A DNA stretch of 64,000 bases from an uncultured Bacteroidota bacterium (GTDB lineage Bacteria > Bacteroidota > Bacteroidia > Chitinophagales > Chitinophagaceae), in NCBI GenBank assembly GCA_903824665.1, contig CAIJXT010000025.1, forward strand, positions 62,001 to 126,000. The letters run 5' to 3'. Within the stretch, counting starts at the first letter, position 1. Every line of letters begins with the position of its first letter. The notes below the pieces were generated by a model. It searched no databases. It worked only from the letters and a program-made list of their open reading frames with translations, and was not told the DNA's origin. This document shows positions 10,901-19,489 of the stretch, in pieces. A program made the position numbers and the translations under genes.

Positions 10901-11538
10901 CTACCACGGGTTCAGGAAGTATCGGTGAAACATTAATAAACACAACATCTGCGCCGGTAACTGCCGTTTATACCTATGTCCTCTCTGTAGCGGGCTGCAC
11001 CCATGTCCAGACTATAGGCCTGGTAGTAAAACCAGAGCAGGATCCCGGCATCATATCCGGTCCGGACGATGTTTGCGAGGGCAATACAATAACGCTTGCA
11101 GCTACCGTTGGCGGAGGTACGTGGAGCATTTCAGGTACGGGTGCTACAGTGTCGGGTGGGGTAGTGTCGGGTATCACAGCTGGAGTGGTGACAGTATCGT
11201 ACTCGGTAGACTGCGGCACCAGTATCGCTACAAAAACTGTTACAGTGTTACCCGCAGCAGATTGCGAAAATTGCGTCAATCCTCACACTGCTTCCGGTGT
11301 GGTGTTACAGATTGTTCCCAACCCTTCAGGCGGTACTTTTGTCATTAATCTCTTTACGCCCACCACCCAAAAAGCAAACGTGCTTATCACCGACGTTTTG
11401 GGACGCAAAATTTACGAAGCTACAACCAGCACCAATATCCCTATACGGATTACAGCAATAACCGCACGCGGAAACTATGTAGTAAATGTGACCACTGAAA
11501 GTGGAAGTTACATGGATAAAATAGTTGTAAATCAGTAG
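7939..11538 (+). CDS. Large secreted SBBP beta-propeller protein with T9SS sorting domain
   Basis: A 1199-residue surface or secreted protein. The ATG at 7939 starts a signal peptide (MKPVLYFIAFQIALATPTFG); upstream in-frame codons are not signal-like. Residues about 35-240 resemble the conserved N-terminal domain found before SBBP repeats (AFVENMGQI...). From about 255 to 700 there are roughly eight SBBP repeats of about 55 residues, each with a WATYYGG-like strand, a GNIYxxGxT strand and a DGFLAKF strand, predicted to form a beta-propeller. The next 400 residues are Thr/Gly/Pro-rich Ig-like modules (GGTWSxSxxxATV). The last 75 residues are a type A T9SS sorting domain beginning VPNPSGG. It probably ends up on the outer surface; the ligand is unknown. 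Confidence 0.9.
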   Translation: MKPVLYFIAFQIALATPTFGDPRRVNEHSAANNQAFVENMGQITDQSRNPRKDIDFSLNATKGLNIFFGAGAIYYQFSKEIVANTIVEKSPLISETTNEPKAYDMYRLDVSLAGANRNVKPAVFELQDYYENYYTATASSNGATAHAYNRIVYRNTYPNIDWVLYTNGGKLKHEFVVREGGDAKNIRIVYSGAKELKINSDGSLTVITPQGEIVEDAPITRTTAGNIIESRFVLRDSVLTYQIEATGPFIIDPAIIWATYYGSSPTDAALAITCDRFNNSYTAGNTRSATGIVTTGAHQTVWAGGTYDGDAFLLKCNSAGVRKWATYYGGTDEETGNAVVTDTFGNIYMVGNTGSTSGIATPGAFQTVFGGNRDGFLAKFDSNGVRSWCTYYGNTGNDNARSLTIDPTGNVCFGGSASSSTGIASVAAHQTVYAGSYDGYVAKFSPSGSRIWATYYGASDQDEVISVSADSAGNIYAAGITNGITGLATPGAFLTSSSGGAYEGFLVKFNTSGVRQWATYYGGTDWDVPLSTAIDTSGNAYIAGYTWSDTGIATPGAYDTGLTGTTDAFIAKFSPSGSQIWSTYLGGANSEQVRSLAADNKGNIFAGGYTTSTTELATTGAHQMTSGGMRDAFIAKFNAAGMMQWSTFYGGPDTETGMAVATDRLGFAYFVGQTSSASGISTPTGFQPVAGGGDDGFIARFDTCVLPIPGTLSGPTAICVAGTATLTPTVTGGTWIASNSHATVAGGVLTGITPGVDTISYTVTNTCGTSTIVRVLTINPLPGAIAGATVLCGTGGTATLTCTPAGGTWSAGTGVTIGSATGIVSSTALGTTAITYTLPTGCAATSVLTINPVPTLSSTLTPAPICDSTLFAYVPLSATSGASFAWTRPFVAGIGSLAGSGIGNPNEILKNNTNTTISVTYIYTVSAGGCSSVQNVTVPVQPTPRLSNVLPPVPVCSGTLFSFLPTSLVVGVTYTWSRDFVPGIANPATTGSGSIGETLINTTSAPVTAVYTYVLSVAGCTHVQTIGLVVKPEQDPGIISGPDDVCEGNTITLAATVGGGTWSISGTGATVSGGVVSGITAGVVTVSYSVDCGTSIATKTVTVLPAADCENCVNPHTASGVVLQIVPNPSGGTFVINLFTPTTQKANVLITDVLGRKIYEATTSTNIPIRITAITARGNYVVNVTTESGSYMDKIVVNQ

Positions 11539-11587
11539 ATTGTATTTGCTTGTTCACATCGGGCAGAATGTGATAATTGTAAGTGCA

Positions 11588-11944
11588 TCACTTTCCTGTT
11601 GCCTGCCACCGGGTCACAACCGGCAGTATATTATTGAACAAGGTGTCCATATCATCCGGGTGATCTTTGTACCACTTGAGGCTGCTTTTGTACTGCTCAT
11701 AAGTGATTTTGTGATGGGCAAAAATGTCTTTGTAATACTGCGCCAGAGAATCAGGGTTCTTCTGTCCTTGTTTGTGCAGGCTATCCTTCACCATAGTACT
11801 ATAGCTCTCAGCAATGCTGATATCCAGCAATACCTGCTGCATTTTCTCCTTGGGTAGCGGCTTGTCCGGTGAGTTGTCTTCGCATGCAGAAGCCATGCAA
11901 CATATTGCAAAAAGTAAAGCCGGAACAATGCGTTGTAGAAACAT
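11588..11944 (-). CDS. DUF4296-type small lipoprotein
   Basis: A 118-residue lipoprotein with signal MFLQRIVPALLFAICC and lipobox ASAC. The body (QQVLLDISIAESYSTMVKDSL ... KYKSSLKWYKDHP-like) matches the DUF4296 pattern of an N-terminal helix, ISIAES and a YKxSLxWYxxHPD motif (here YEQYKSSLKWYKDHPDDM). An alternative GTG start at 12004 would overlap the porD stop by one base, but it puts 20 polar residues before the signal, so I prefer 11944. It is the last gene of the coaBC-porD block and is probably co-transcribed. The role of DUF4296 is not known. Confidence 0.8.
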   Translation of the reverse strand: MFLQRIVPALLFAICCMASACEDNSPDKPLPKEKMQQVLLDISIAESYSTMVKDSLHKQGQKNPDSLAQYYKDIFAHHKITYEQYKSSLKWYKDHPDDMDTLFNNILPVVTRWQATGK

Positions 11945-12003
11945 ATCAGGTGGCTGCGGTCTTTTACCGGATTTTAAACGATCAATAAAGCGGACGGTAT
12001 TCA

Positions 12004-12933
12004 CTATTTCAGTGCACTGTATTTTGCGGTATTGGCTACATCCAGTGCTGCAAGCAAGGTAATGTACTGCTGACGTTCCGATTTAGGTGTCAGCTCCAGC
12101 AGGTGAATGATCTCATCGCTTTTGGCATTGAAGAGAAACTGCATAAAAATAGAACTCGGGTTGTCCCGGTTTACAGTATATAGTTTTTTGATGCCTGTAA
12201 GTATGCGCCCACGCGATTCGTTTGGCTTCATTGCCATACTGTCCAGCCCCTCTCTATGCATTGTATACCAGTAGTTGCGTACATCCTGAAAACGCTGATT
12301 CAGCATCTGGTCTACCAGCCAGTACCGGTTACGGTTGTTCTCTACTGCCTTCCAGCCGCTTATACCCTTACTGTCAGGTGCATTGTTCACTATGTTCTGG
12401 GCGCGTTTCAGTAAGCTGGTACCACCGCTGGGTGCATAGCTGTCATAATCCATTGCCAGCATTATGTAGGCATAGTATGCCAGTACCGCTGTCAGGTTCG
12501 ATGTCATGGCATCAATCCCGTTCACACGGTTATCATCAAAGTTCAGCGGGTTGAACTGCGAATACTTGAACGCAAAATCTTTATCCACAAAATTGACCAA
12601 CGTGCTGGTATAAGACGCATTGAATACCGGCCTCGACGCCTGTATACTGAATGTGCCTGAAAAGCCGTTGGGGTCGCCGCCTACATTATTGTTGATCAGG
12701 TTAATGAAAATATTGCATTCTATCCGTTCTGTGGCAGTAAACTCATCTGTGGTCCAACGGCGGGTGTTCATAAAGTCGGCTATGGCACGCTGCATAGAGG
12801 TAAACACCTGCGGATCCACACCGGCACCGGTGATCTTATCGCGCATGATCGTCACCTTGCAGTTGAGCTCCTGCGCACTGGTTAGCATTCCGCACCCCAC
12901 AAATATCAACAGACTAAGCAGTCTTTTCAGCAT
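12004..12933 (-). CDS. porD: Type IX secretion protein PorD (DUF4835)
   Basis: A 309-residue exported protein of the DUF4835 family, named PorD for its link to the Por/type IX secretion system of Bacteroidota. The signal peptide is MLKRLLSLLIFVGCGMLTSAQ. The body starts ELNCKV and contains NTRRWTTDEF, ERIECN and the SFxYxxFNPLNFDDN-like segment characteristic of the family (here KYSQFNPLNFDDN). It overlaps the end of coaBC by 20 bases, so the two are translationally linked. The coaBC-porD order is conserved in many Bacteroidota, often followed by recN, which is absent here. Its exact role in secretion is not defined by the sequence. Confidence 0.88.
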   Translation of the reverse strand: MLKRLLSLLIFVGCGMLTSAQELNCKVTIMRDKITGAGVDPQVFTSMQRAIADFMNTRRWTTDEFTATERIECNIFINLINNNVGGDPNGFSGTFSIQASRPVFNASYTSTLVNFVDKDFAFKYSQFNPLNFDDNRVNGIDAMTSNLTAVLAYYAYIMLAMDYDSYAPSGGTSLLKRAQNIVNNAPDSKGISGWKAVENNRNRYWLVDQMLNQRFQDVRNYWYTMHREGLDSMAMKPNESRGRILTGIKKLYTVNRDNPSSIFMQFLFNAKSDEIIHLLELTPKSERQQYITLLAALDVANTAKYSALK

Positions 12934-14131
12934 ATCGCATTTGGGTTATATGTTCTACAATCGATTTTGCGACTTCCTGTTTGCTGAGCAGCGGCAACGA
13001 GTCCACGCTGCCATCAGCCTTCAGCAATGTTACCTTATTGGTGTCATGACCAAAACCCGCACCGTCGTCCTGCAGCGAGTTCAGCACGATCATGTCTGCG
13101 TTTTTGCCCTTCAGCTTTTTCACCGCATTTTCCATTTCATTGTCCGTTTCCAGCGCAAAACCTACTAACGTTTGCCAAGGCTGTTTTATTTTACCCAGCC
13201 CGGCCAGCAGGTCATCAGTTTTGGTAAGTGTCAGGTTAAGACTGCCATCTGTCTTTTTGATCTTGCTATCAGCAACTGTTTCTGGCTTATAGTCAGCTAC
13301 GGCCGCTGCCAGCACACCTATATGGGCTTCTTTACCCAATACCATGCCTGCTTTATACATCTCTGCAGCACTTTCTACCTTTATGGTATTGATGGCTGGG
13401 TGCGTTGCCCAGCGGTCTACAGGGCCCACTATCAGTGTCACCTGAGCACCCGCATCAGCTAGTGCATCGGCAATGGCTATGCCCATTCTGCCCGATGAGA
13501 AATTGCCTATAAACCGCACCGGGTCTATACGCTCATAGGTAGGACCGGCAGTCACAAATGCTTTCAGGCCGCTCAGGGGCTTGTTTTCCGGAACTTTGAA
13601 TGCCAGTTCCATAATCTTAACCATATTTTCAGGCTCTGCCATTCGGCCTTCCCCTACCAGTCCACTGGCCAGTTCGCCATATTCGGTAGGTATCAATTCG
13701 TTGCCGTATTCCTGTATTCGTTTAATGTTTGCACGGGTAGACGGGTGCATCCACATATCCTCGTCCATCGCGGGCGCTACATACACCGGGCACCTTGCCG
13801 ACAGGTACACAGCACATACTATGTTGTCGCACAGGCCGTTGGCCAGCTTACCCAGTGTGTTGGCGCTGCACGGTGCTATCACCATCGCATCGGCCCACAA
13901 ACCCAGTGCCACATGGTTGTTCCATGTGCTGCCGTCGGCCACACTGGCCAGCACCGGCTTGCCCGACACCGTTGCCAGTGCCAGCGGACTCACAAATTGT
14001 GCTGCAGCGTCGGTGAGCAATACCTGCACCTCTGCTCCCGATTTCACCAGCAGACGCACAAAATGCGGTATCTTATAGGCTGCAATACTGCCTGTTACGG
14101 CCAGTACTATCTTCTTTCCTTTCAGTGACAT
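12914..14131 (-). CDS. coaBC: Bifunctional phosphopantothenoylcysteine decarboxylase / phosphopantothenate-cysteine ligase
   Basis: Catalyses two steps of coenzyme A synthesis: ligation of cysteine to 4'-phosphopantothenate (CoaB) and FMN-dependent decarboxylation (CoaC). It is 405 residues, the normal length. The N-terminal flavoprotein domain has GSIAAYK, the catalytic His in the WNHVALGLWAD segment, and PAMDEDMW (the PASANT-like and PxMNxxMW motifs). The C-terminal ligase domain starts near residue 190 with VTAGPTYERIDPVRFIGN and FSSGRMG, then DMIVLNSL with the substrate-binding Asn. The stop overlaps the porD start by 20 bases. The ATG at 14131 begins right at the Rossmann-like strand. 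Confidence 0.97.
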   Translation of the reverse strand: MSLKGKKIVLAVTGSIAAYKIPHFVRLLVKSGAEVQVLLTDAAAQFVSPLALATVSGKPVLASVADGSTWNNHVALGLWADAMVIAPCSANTLGKLANGLCDNIVCAVYLSARCPVYVAPAMDEDMWMHPSTRANIKRIQEYGNELIPTEYGELASGLVGEGRMAEPENMVKIMELAFKVPENKPLSGLKAFVTAGPTYERIDPVRFIGNFSSGRMGIAIADALADAGAQVTLIVGPVDRWATHPAINTIKVESAAEMYKAGMVLGKEAHIGVLAAAVADYKPETVADSKIKKTDGSLNLTLTKTDDLLAGLGKIKQPWQTLVGFALETDNEMENAVKKLKGKNADMIVLNSLQDDGAGFGHDTNKVTLLKADGSVDSLPLLSKQEVAKSIVEHITQMRYAEKTA

Positions 14132-14268
14132 AAATAGATGTGCAAGTTACGCAAGGAAAAATACAAAATCCCATACATACGGAATATACTAAACAGTGCG
14201 TCTTTATACCACCACATTTGTGTAATTTTGCAATCCATTAATAAAGGATTTTTTTATTACTATAATTG

Positions 14269-16191
14269 ATGTCTAAAAAAGGATTCAGCACAGCACTAAT
14301 ATTATTCAGAAAAGCCGGTTTGGCGGTTTTGTTCGTTCTGTCGTTTGCAAACTGCAAATTCAAAAAACAAACACCTGAGCACAAATTAAAACCTGTCGAC
14401 CCCAAGGAATGGATAGATGAGCATACGCTGTCCAATGCAGATAGTGTGCAGGTACGTAACCTGCACCTCGATATCAAGGTAGATATGGATAAAAAGCAGA
14501 TCTCTGGCAGCGCGCTTTGGACCATCAGCAACAACTACAGGCAATCTGAACTCATTTTAGACACCTACGACCTCACCATCGACAGCGTGCAGGTGGACGG
14601 TAAGATCATTGGTTACCAGCTCGATGCTGCTAAGAAATACCTGGGCAGTGCACTCCACATACCTATTGCTGAGAACACCAAATTTGTTTGCATTTTCTAC
14701 AAAACAGGGCCCAATGCCCGTGCATTGCAGTGGTTGCAGCCCCAGCAGACGCACGACAAAAAATACCCTTTCCTCTATACGCAGTCAGAGTCGATCTATG
14801 CCCGGTCATGGATTCCCTGTCCCGATGGTCCCGGTATACGTTTCTCGTATACAGCACGTGTGCAGGTACCCAAGGGCCTGATGGCGCTGATGAGTGCCGA
14901 GAACACCGACCTCCTCAACGATACCGGAGTATATCATTTCCGCATGCCCCAGCCAATACCTGCCTACCTTATGGCGCTTGCTGTAGGCGACCTCGCTTTC
15001 CGGGGTATCGACGATCGTACCGGGGTATATGCCGAGAAGGGCATGATAGACAAGGCTCGTTGGGAGTTCGAAAATGTAGGCCGCATGGTAGGCAGCGCAG
15101 AGCAGCTATATGGTGCCTACCGCTGGGGCCGGTACGATGTGTTGGTATTGCCTCCCGGCTTCCCTATTGGTGGTATGGAGAATCCCCGCCTTACCTTCCT
15201 TACGCCTACTATCATAGCCGGCGACCGGTCATTGGTATCGCTTATAGCGCACGAGCTGGCACATAGCTGGAGTGGCAATCTGGTCACCAATGCTACCTGG
15301 AATGACTTCTGGCTCAATGAGGGTTTCACCAACTACTTCGAGCGGCGTATTATGGAGCTCACCATGGGCGAGCGGTACTCCGATATGTTGTGGGAGCTGG
15401 GCTATCAGGACCTCGTAAACCAGGTAAACGATCTGGGAGTAAAGAGCCGCGACACCTGGCTGAAGCTGAATCTGAAAGGCCGCGACCCCGACGACGGGCT
15501 GAATGATATACCATACGAAAAAGGCTGCCATTTCCTGAAGCTCATAGAGCAATCTGCCGGACGCGACCGTTTCGACAAATTTCTGGTGAGGTATTTCGAT
15601 GCCAACGCATTCAAAACCATCACCACCGAGACTTTTATCAATATGCTCGACACCGGGCTTATCAAAAACGATACTGTACTCCGCCGCAAGCTCAATATTG
15701 ACGAATGGGTCTATGGTCCCGGTATACCTGCCAACTGTCCGCGTGCAGGCCACGAGCTTTTCAGCCGTGTAGATGCTGAGCGTACTAAGTTTCTCGATGG
15801 TATGGCTCCCGAGGCCATTGCATTTGTGCACTGGTCGGCGCAGGAATGGCTGCATTTCCTCAGGGGTATGCCCAAAGAGGGCTTCAATGCGCTGCAGATG
15901 ACCCGCCTCGACAACGCCTTCAAATTTACCACTACCGGCAACAGCGAGATAGCCAGTATGTGGTTTCTGCTGGCACTGCGCACCCGCTACATACCTGCCT
16001 ATTCATCTATGGAGACTTTCCTCAGCCATGTGGGCAGGCGCAAGTTCATAGAGGCTTTGTACAAAGAAATGATGCAGACGCCCGAACATAACGAGATGGC
16101 ACGACGCATATACTCGCGATACCGCCAGAACTATCACCCGCTGGCGCAGGAAAGCCTGGACCGCATAGTGCTGAAGATAAACCCGCAATGA
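14269..16191 (+). CDS. M1 family aminopeptidase lipoprotein, leukotriene A4 hydrolase-like
   Basis: A 640-residue metallopeptidase of the M1 LTA4-hydrolase branch. The ATG at 14269 gives a signal with lipobox SFANC followed by KFKK, so the enzyme is probably anchored in the envelope. An in-frame TTG precedes the ATG directly but is less likely. GGMENPR, the exopeptidase motif, is at about residues 302-308. The zinc site HELAHSW is near residue 328, and NEGFTNYFE supplies the third ligand 18 residues on. The C-terminal part resembles the helical LTA4H C domain. TAATTTTG at 14223 may be its -7 element. It overlaps rluF by 4 bases (ATGA). Substrates are probably small peptides; an epoxide hydrolase role cannot be assumed. 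Confidence 0.93.
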   Translation: MSKKGFSTALILFRKAGLAVLFVLSFANCKFKKQTPEHKLKPVDPKEWIDEHTLSNADSVQVRNLHLDIKVDMDKKQISGSALWTISNNYRQSELILDTYDLTIDSVQVDGKIIGYQLDAAKKYLGSALHIPIAENTKFVCIFYKTGPNARALQWLQPQQTHDKKYPFLYTQSESIYARSWIPCPDGPGIRFSYTARVQVPKGLMALMSAENTDLLNDTGVYHFRMPQPIPAYLMALAVGDLAFRGIDDRTGVYAEKGMIDKARWEFENVGRMVGSAEQLYGAYRWGRYDVLVLPPGFPIGGMENPRLTFLTPTIIAGDRSLVSLIAHELAHSWSGNLVTNATWNDFWLNEGFTNYFERRIMELTMGERYSDMLWELGYQDLVNQVNDLGVKSRDTWLKLNLKGRDPDDGLNDIPYEKGCHFLKLIEQSAGRDRFDKFLVRYFDANAFKTITTETFINMLDTGLIKNDTVLRRKLNIDEWVYGPGIPANCPRAGHELFSRVDAERTKFLDGMAPEAIAFVHWSAQEWLHFLRGMPKEGFNALQMTRLDNAFKFTTTGNSEIASMWFLLALRTRYIPAYSSMETFLSHVGRRKFIEALYKEMMQTPEHNEMARRIYSRYRQNYHPLAQESLDRIVLKINPQ

Positions 16192-16952
16192 CAAAACGTA
16201 AACAGAACAGGGAAGACGGCACCGGCCTCAATAAGTACATCAGTGGCACCGGCTTCTGCTCGCGCCGAGAGGCCGACAAGCTGATAGAGCAGGCACGTGT
16301 CACCATCAACGATGAGCTGGTACTGCCGGGGGCACAGGTATACCCCGGCGACAAGGTGGCTATTGATGGCGAACCCCTCAAATCGTCTGCTGCTAAACGA
16401 CCCATTTATATTGCTTTCAATAAGCCTGTGGGTGTCACATCAACCACAGACCTCAAAGACAAGACAAATATTATTTCGTTCATCAACCACCCCAAGCGCA
16501 TATTCCCTATCGGCAGGCTCGACAAAGACTCTGATGGGTTGATATTCCTTACCAATGACGGTGATATTGTGAACAAGATATTGCGGGCATCAAACAACCA
16601 CGAGAAGGAATATATTGTCAATGTAGACAAGGCGGTAACGCCCGAATTCATTCGGCAGATGAGCAACGGCATACCCATGCTGGGCACCACCACCCGCAAG
16701 TGTTTTGTGCGGCAGGAGGGTAGCCGTCGGTTCCGTATCATGCTCACACAGGGGCTCAACCGGCAGATCAGGCGCATGTGCGAATATCTTGATTACAAAG
16801 TAGTTACCCTTACCCGTGTGCGCATTATGAATGTGCAGCTCGACAACCTGCCCGTGGGCAAGTGGAGGTATTTCACGCCGCAGGAGGTTACAAAAATGCA
16901 CGAGCTCGTAGCCACATCTGTCAAAGAAGACAAGCCGGCCAGGCAGCAGTGA
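16188..16952 (+). CDS. rluF: 23S rRNA pseudouridine synthase, RluF type
   Basis: Isomerises uridine in 23S rRNA (E. coli RluF acts at U2604). It is 254 residues. An N-terminal S4 RNA-binding domain (LNKYISGTGFCSRREADKLI) is followed by the RsuA/RluB/E/F catalytic domain with the active Asp in IGRLDKDSDGL (near residue 110). The family motif LTQGLNRQIRRMCEYL appears near residue 185, and LTRVRIMNV closes the domain, as in RluF. The start ATG overlaps the stop of the M1 peptidase as ATGA, so translation is coupled. RluF is favoured over RluB or RsuA by the NRQIRRMCEYLDYKV segment; the target position itself is inferred. Confidence 0.9.
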   Translation: MTKRKQNREDGTGLNKYISGTGFCSRREADKLIEQARVTINDELVLPGAQVYPGDKVAIDGEPLKSSAAKRPIYIAFNKPVGVTSTTDLKDKTNIISFINHPKRIFPIGRLDKDSDGLIFLTNDGDIVNKILRASNNHEKEYIVNVDKAVTPEFIRQMSNGIPMLGTTTRKCFVRQEGSRRFRIMLTQGLNRQIRRMCEYLDYKVVTLTRVRIMNVQLDNLPVGKWRYFTPQEVTKMHELVATSVKEDKPARQQ

Positions 16953-17065
16953 TCACGCATTTTTTTACCGCTCACAGCACATACTATTTTGTGTTTGCTT
17001 CCGTTTTAAGGGTAACCCTGGCGCTCCCGTTTTGCAATAAATGTGGCAATGCGCCGCCAGCGGCT

Positions 17066-17073
17066 TATTTTTG
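17066..17073 (+). promoter_or_regulatory. Possible -7 element before the beta-helix lipoprotein
   Basis: TATTTTTG matches TAnnTTTG and ends 30 bases before the ATG at 17104. I find no well-spaced TTG upstream, so this is a half-supported promoter. Confidence 0.4.
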
Positions 17074-17103
17074 CTTTCTTTGTACCAATATCTACTTACT
17101 GCC

Positions 17104-18537
17104 ATGCGTTTCAGAGCGTCACTAATAGTACTTACTGCCTGGGCTTTGTTTATAACACTGATGAGCATCTCGTGCCGCAAAGAAAAAAAGCTGCTTACTA
17201 CCGGCGGCGAGCTCAGATTCTCCGACGATACCCTGAAGTTCGATACCATATTCACCGCAGCAGGCAGCTTCACCACCGGCATACTGATATTCAATCCGCA
17301 AAATCAGGAGATCGTGATCAGCAATGTACGCATGCTCAATCCCGGTTCGTACTTCAACCTCAATGTAGATGGTTTTAATGGCAACAATATCTCCAATATC
17401 CGCATTGCCCCGCGCGACAGCGTATATGTATTCGCAACGGTCAATATAGATCCCAACAATGAGCGCACCCCGTTTATTGTTACCGACTCGCTGGTGGCCA
17501 CACTCAACGGAAAAGAGTTTTACCTCCCCTTCACCGCCTACGGCCAGAATGCGCGCTACATCAAAGACAGCGTGCTCACCGGCAATGTAGTATGGGACAC
17601 CACACTGCCCTATGTCATCATCAACAGTGCAGGCGTGGCACAGGGCGCCACGCTCACGCTCAATGCTGGCTGCCGCATCTACATGCACCAGAATTCGGGC
17701 CTGGTGGTGTTTGGCAAGCTCATCAGCAATGGCACCGCCACAGATAGCGTTATCTTTCAGGGCGACCGCCTCGACCGTCGTTACTTCGGCTACGAGGGCT
17801 ATCCCGGAGAGTGGGGTGGTATCTATTTTCACTCCTACAGCAGTGGCAGCCGCTTGCGGTATACACGCATAGAGAATGGCGGCAATGGTGCACTCGGCAA
17901 TCCTACCGCTATATGGGTCGATATAGACTCCAATGCTGCCGGTGCACCGCCACAGCTACGCATGGAGAACTGTATACTCAAAAACTCCATCGGAGCCGGT
18001 ATCTATGCCCGCAAGGGTAGTGTATCGGCCACCAACTGCCTGTTTCACACCACCGGTGGTTATGCGCTGGCCATCATTCAGGGTGGCAGAGATACCTTCA
18101 CCAACTGCACCTTTGCCAACTATGGTGGCACTGCCCTCACACACAGCAATCAGGGCACTGTAGCCATACTCAACTATTACAAACCCGATCAGAATACTAT
18201 TTACTTCGGAGATCTGCATGCTGCCCTGCGCAACTGTATCGTATACGGCTCGCTCGACAGCGAGATCGTGTGCAGCTCAGTGCCTGATGCCGCCGCCAAT
18301 CTGGAGCTGAACCACTGCTTGCTGCGTATGGGCACTGTTCGCGAGCCATTCATCAGCTTCACCAATTGTATCTTCAACGAAGACCCCTTGTTCAAAGACA
18401 AAGACAAAGGCGACTTCCGCCTCAAAGAAGGTTCACCCGCCATAGGCAAAGGAAATGCCCTCTTTACACCCCTGCAGGACATTGCCGGCAGCAGCCGCGC
18501 AGGTGCCAATGATATTGGGTGTTATAAGTTCGAGTAG
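17104..18537 (+). CDS. Lipoprotein with right-handed parallel beta-helix
   Basis: A 477-residue outer-envelope lipoprotein of unknown function. The ATG at 17104 opens a signal ending SISC followed by RKEKK, a strong lipobox; the open frame upstream is not signal-like. The first 140 residues form a beta-sandwich-like segment (LKFDTIFTAAGSFTTGI, then a DSVYVFATVNIDP strand). From about 190 onward, short repeats with Asn, Cys and Gly turns (MENCILKNS, ATNCLFHTT, FTNCTFANY, LRNCIVYG) indicate a parallel beta-helix, ending with the GSPAIGKGN motif common to such proteins. No polysaccharide-lyase catalytic motif is evident. It follows rluF by about 150 bases on the same strand. Confidence 0.85.
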   Translation: MRFRASLIVLTAWALFITLMSISCRKEKKLLTTGGELRFSDDTLKFDTIFTAAGSFTTGILIFNPQNQEIVISNVRMLNPGSYFNLNVDGFNGNNISNIRIAPRDSVYVFATVNIDPNNERTPFIVTDSLVATLNGKEFYLPFTAYGQNARYIKDSVLTGNVVWDTTLPYVIINSAGVAQGATLTLNAGCRIYMHQNSGLVVFGKLISNGTATDSVIFQGDRLDRRYFGYEGYPGEWGGIYFHSYSSGSRLRYTRIENGGNGALGNPTAIWVDIDSNAAGAPPQLRMENCILKNSIGAGIYARKGSVSATNCLFHTTGGYALAIIQGGRDTFTNCTFANYGGTALTHSNQGTVAILNYYKPDQNTIYFGDLHAALRNCIVYGSLDSEIVCSSVPDAAANLELNHCLLRMGTVREPFISFTNCIFNEDPLFKDKDKGDFRLKEGSPAIGKGNALFTPLQDIAGSSRAGANDIGCYKFE

Positions 18538-18816
18538 TTTGTGAATTGCCCTGAAATAGGTTTACCCCTCGATGGCGCCAGTGTTTTCCACAGGTGTCTG
18601 CATTCCTCCCAGTGTTTTCCACTGACGACACCAAAAAGCGCCGTTTGCCCATCAATAGGGCGGTAGGTACTCGGGTTACAGAGCCATTGCATTGTATAAA
18701 GTTTAAACAAAATTGTTTCAAAAAAATAGAAATTCGTTTTTTATTGCTACAACCAGCGTTCCATCCGCTCGCCGCGTCCACCACCAAGAAAGCACCCAAA
18801 GAACCAAAAAATGAGG

Positions 18817-18920
18817 GTCATTGCGAGCTGCGCCCCGGGCTGTGTGCTATAGCCACGCAGCGTGGCAATCCCGCGAAATGGGTGTGAAGTAATCCAGTCA
18901 CCTCTTGCGTCATCCCACCA
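18817..18920. repeat. REP-like intergenic repeat
   Basis: Begins GTCATTGCGAG and contains GCCACGCAGCGTGGC, an almost perfect inverted repeat, followed by AATCCCGCG and a distal CGTCATCCCACCAC. The GTCATTGCGAG...GTGGCAATCC layout is that of widespread bacterial interspersed palindromes. Only one copy is in this window, so the family claim rests on recognition of the core. Confidence 0.55.
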
Positions 18921-19060
18921 CTTTTTTGTGGCCTCCTTTGCCTGTCGCTCACTTCCACAAACACCACCACGCTTCACTGATGCACATTTTTGGCTCGGTT
19001 TTTGTGGCATATATTTGTAAGGTGCAGGTTCAGATATTGCATTTTTCTTCATGGCAGTAA

Positions 19061-19173
19061 GTGCGCAAAAAGTGCGCAAAAATAGAAGATTATTGTTTTT
19101 GTAATGACTTAAATATCAATAGTTAACGCAGAAATTGCGCAAAACAGAAAATGTAAATAAAAGTGCGCAAAAA
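19061..19173 (+). repeat. GTGCGCAAAAA four-box element, copy 1
   Basis: 113 bp. GTGCGCAAAAA boxes sit at offsets 0 and 11, a weaker TTGCGCAAAA at about 74 and a full box at 102. Between them lies an AT-rich arm with ATGACTTAAATATCAATAG, close to the reverse complement of a segment of copy 2. Confidence 0.75.
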
Positions 19174-19360
19174 CCAGAATTGGCAGCTTCTGCGCAGCGC
19201 ATTGAACAATATCCTGCCGCAACGCGCTATGTGTACTCGTAAAGTAGCAGAAAATTGTGTACTACTTGCACGAACTCCGGAGTGATCAGTACTACGATAC
19301 TGTACAGCCAAAATTGTCAGTACGAGGCAAGTGCAAAGCAGAGGAATAGTGGGAAGCAAC

Positions 19361-19474
19361 TGCGCAAAAAGTGCGCAAAAATAAACAATAACATAATGGA
19401 TATACAATTGATATTCAATAGTTTAAGTCATAATGGCGCAAAAACGAAATTTGCACACCAAAGTGCGCAAAAAA
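19361..19474 (+). repeat. GTGCGCAAAAA four-box element, copy 2
   Basis: 114 bp with the same plan as copy 1: boxes at 19361, 19371, 19435 (GGCGCAAAAA) and 19463. The preceding AGTGGGAAGCAA (19349-19360 region) is also found, inverted, beside the copy at 36589-36702. It contains TTTAAGTCATAA and GAAATTTGC segments shared with that copy. Confidence 0.75.
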
Positions 19475-19489
19475 GTAGACAAAACAGTA

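Larger units (their letters stand above)
18538..19489. other. Gene-poor 950-bp interval rich in repeats
   Basis: No convincing gene. It holds a REP-like palindromic repeat (18817-18920), then two copies of the GTGCGCAAAAA element (listed separately). A minus-strand frame (18747-19079) and a plus-strand frame (19255-19500) cross these repeats but show no domain, signal or normal composition. Confidence 0.6.
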
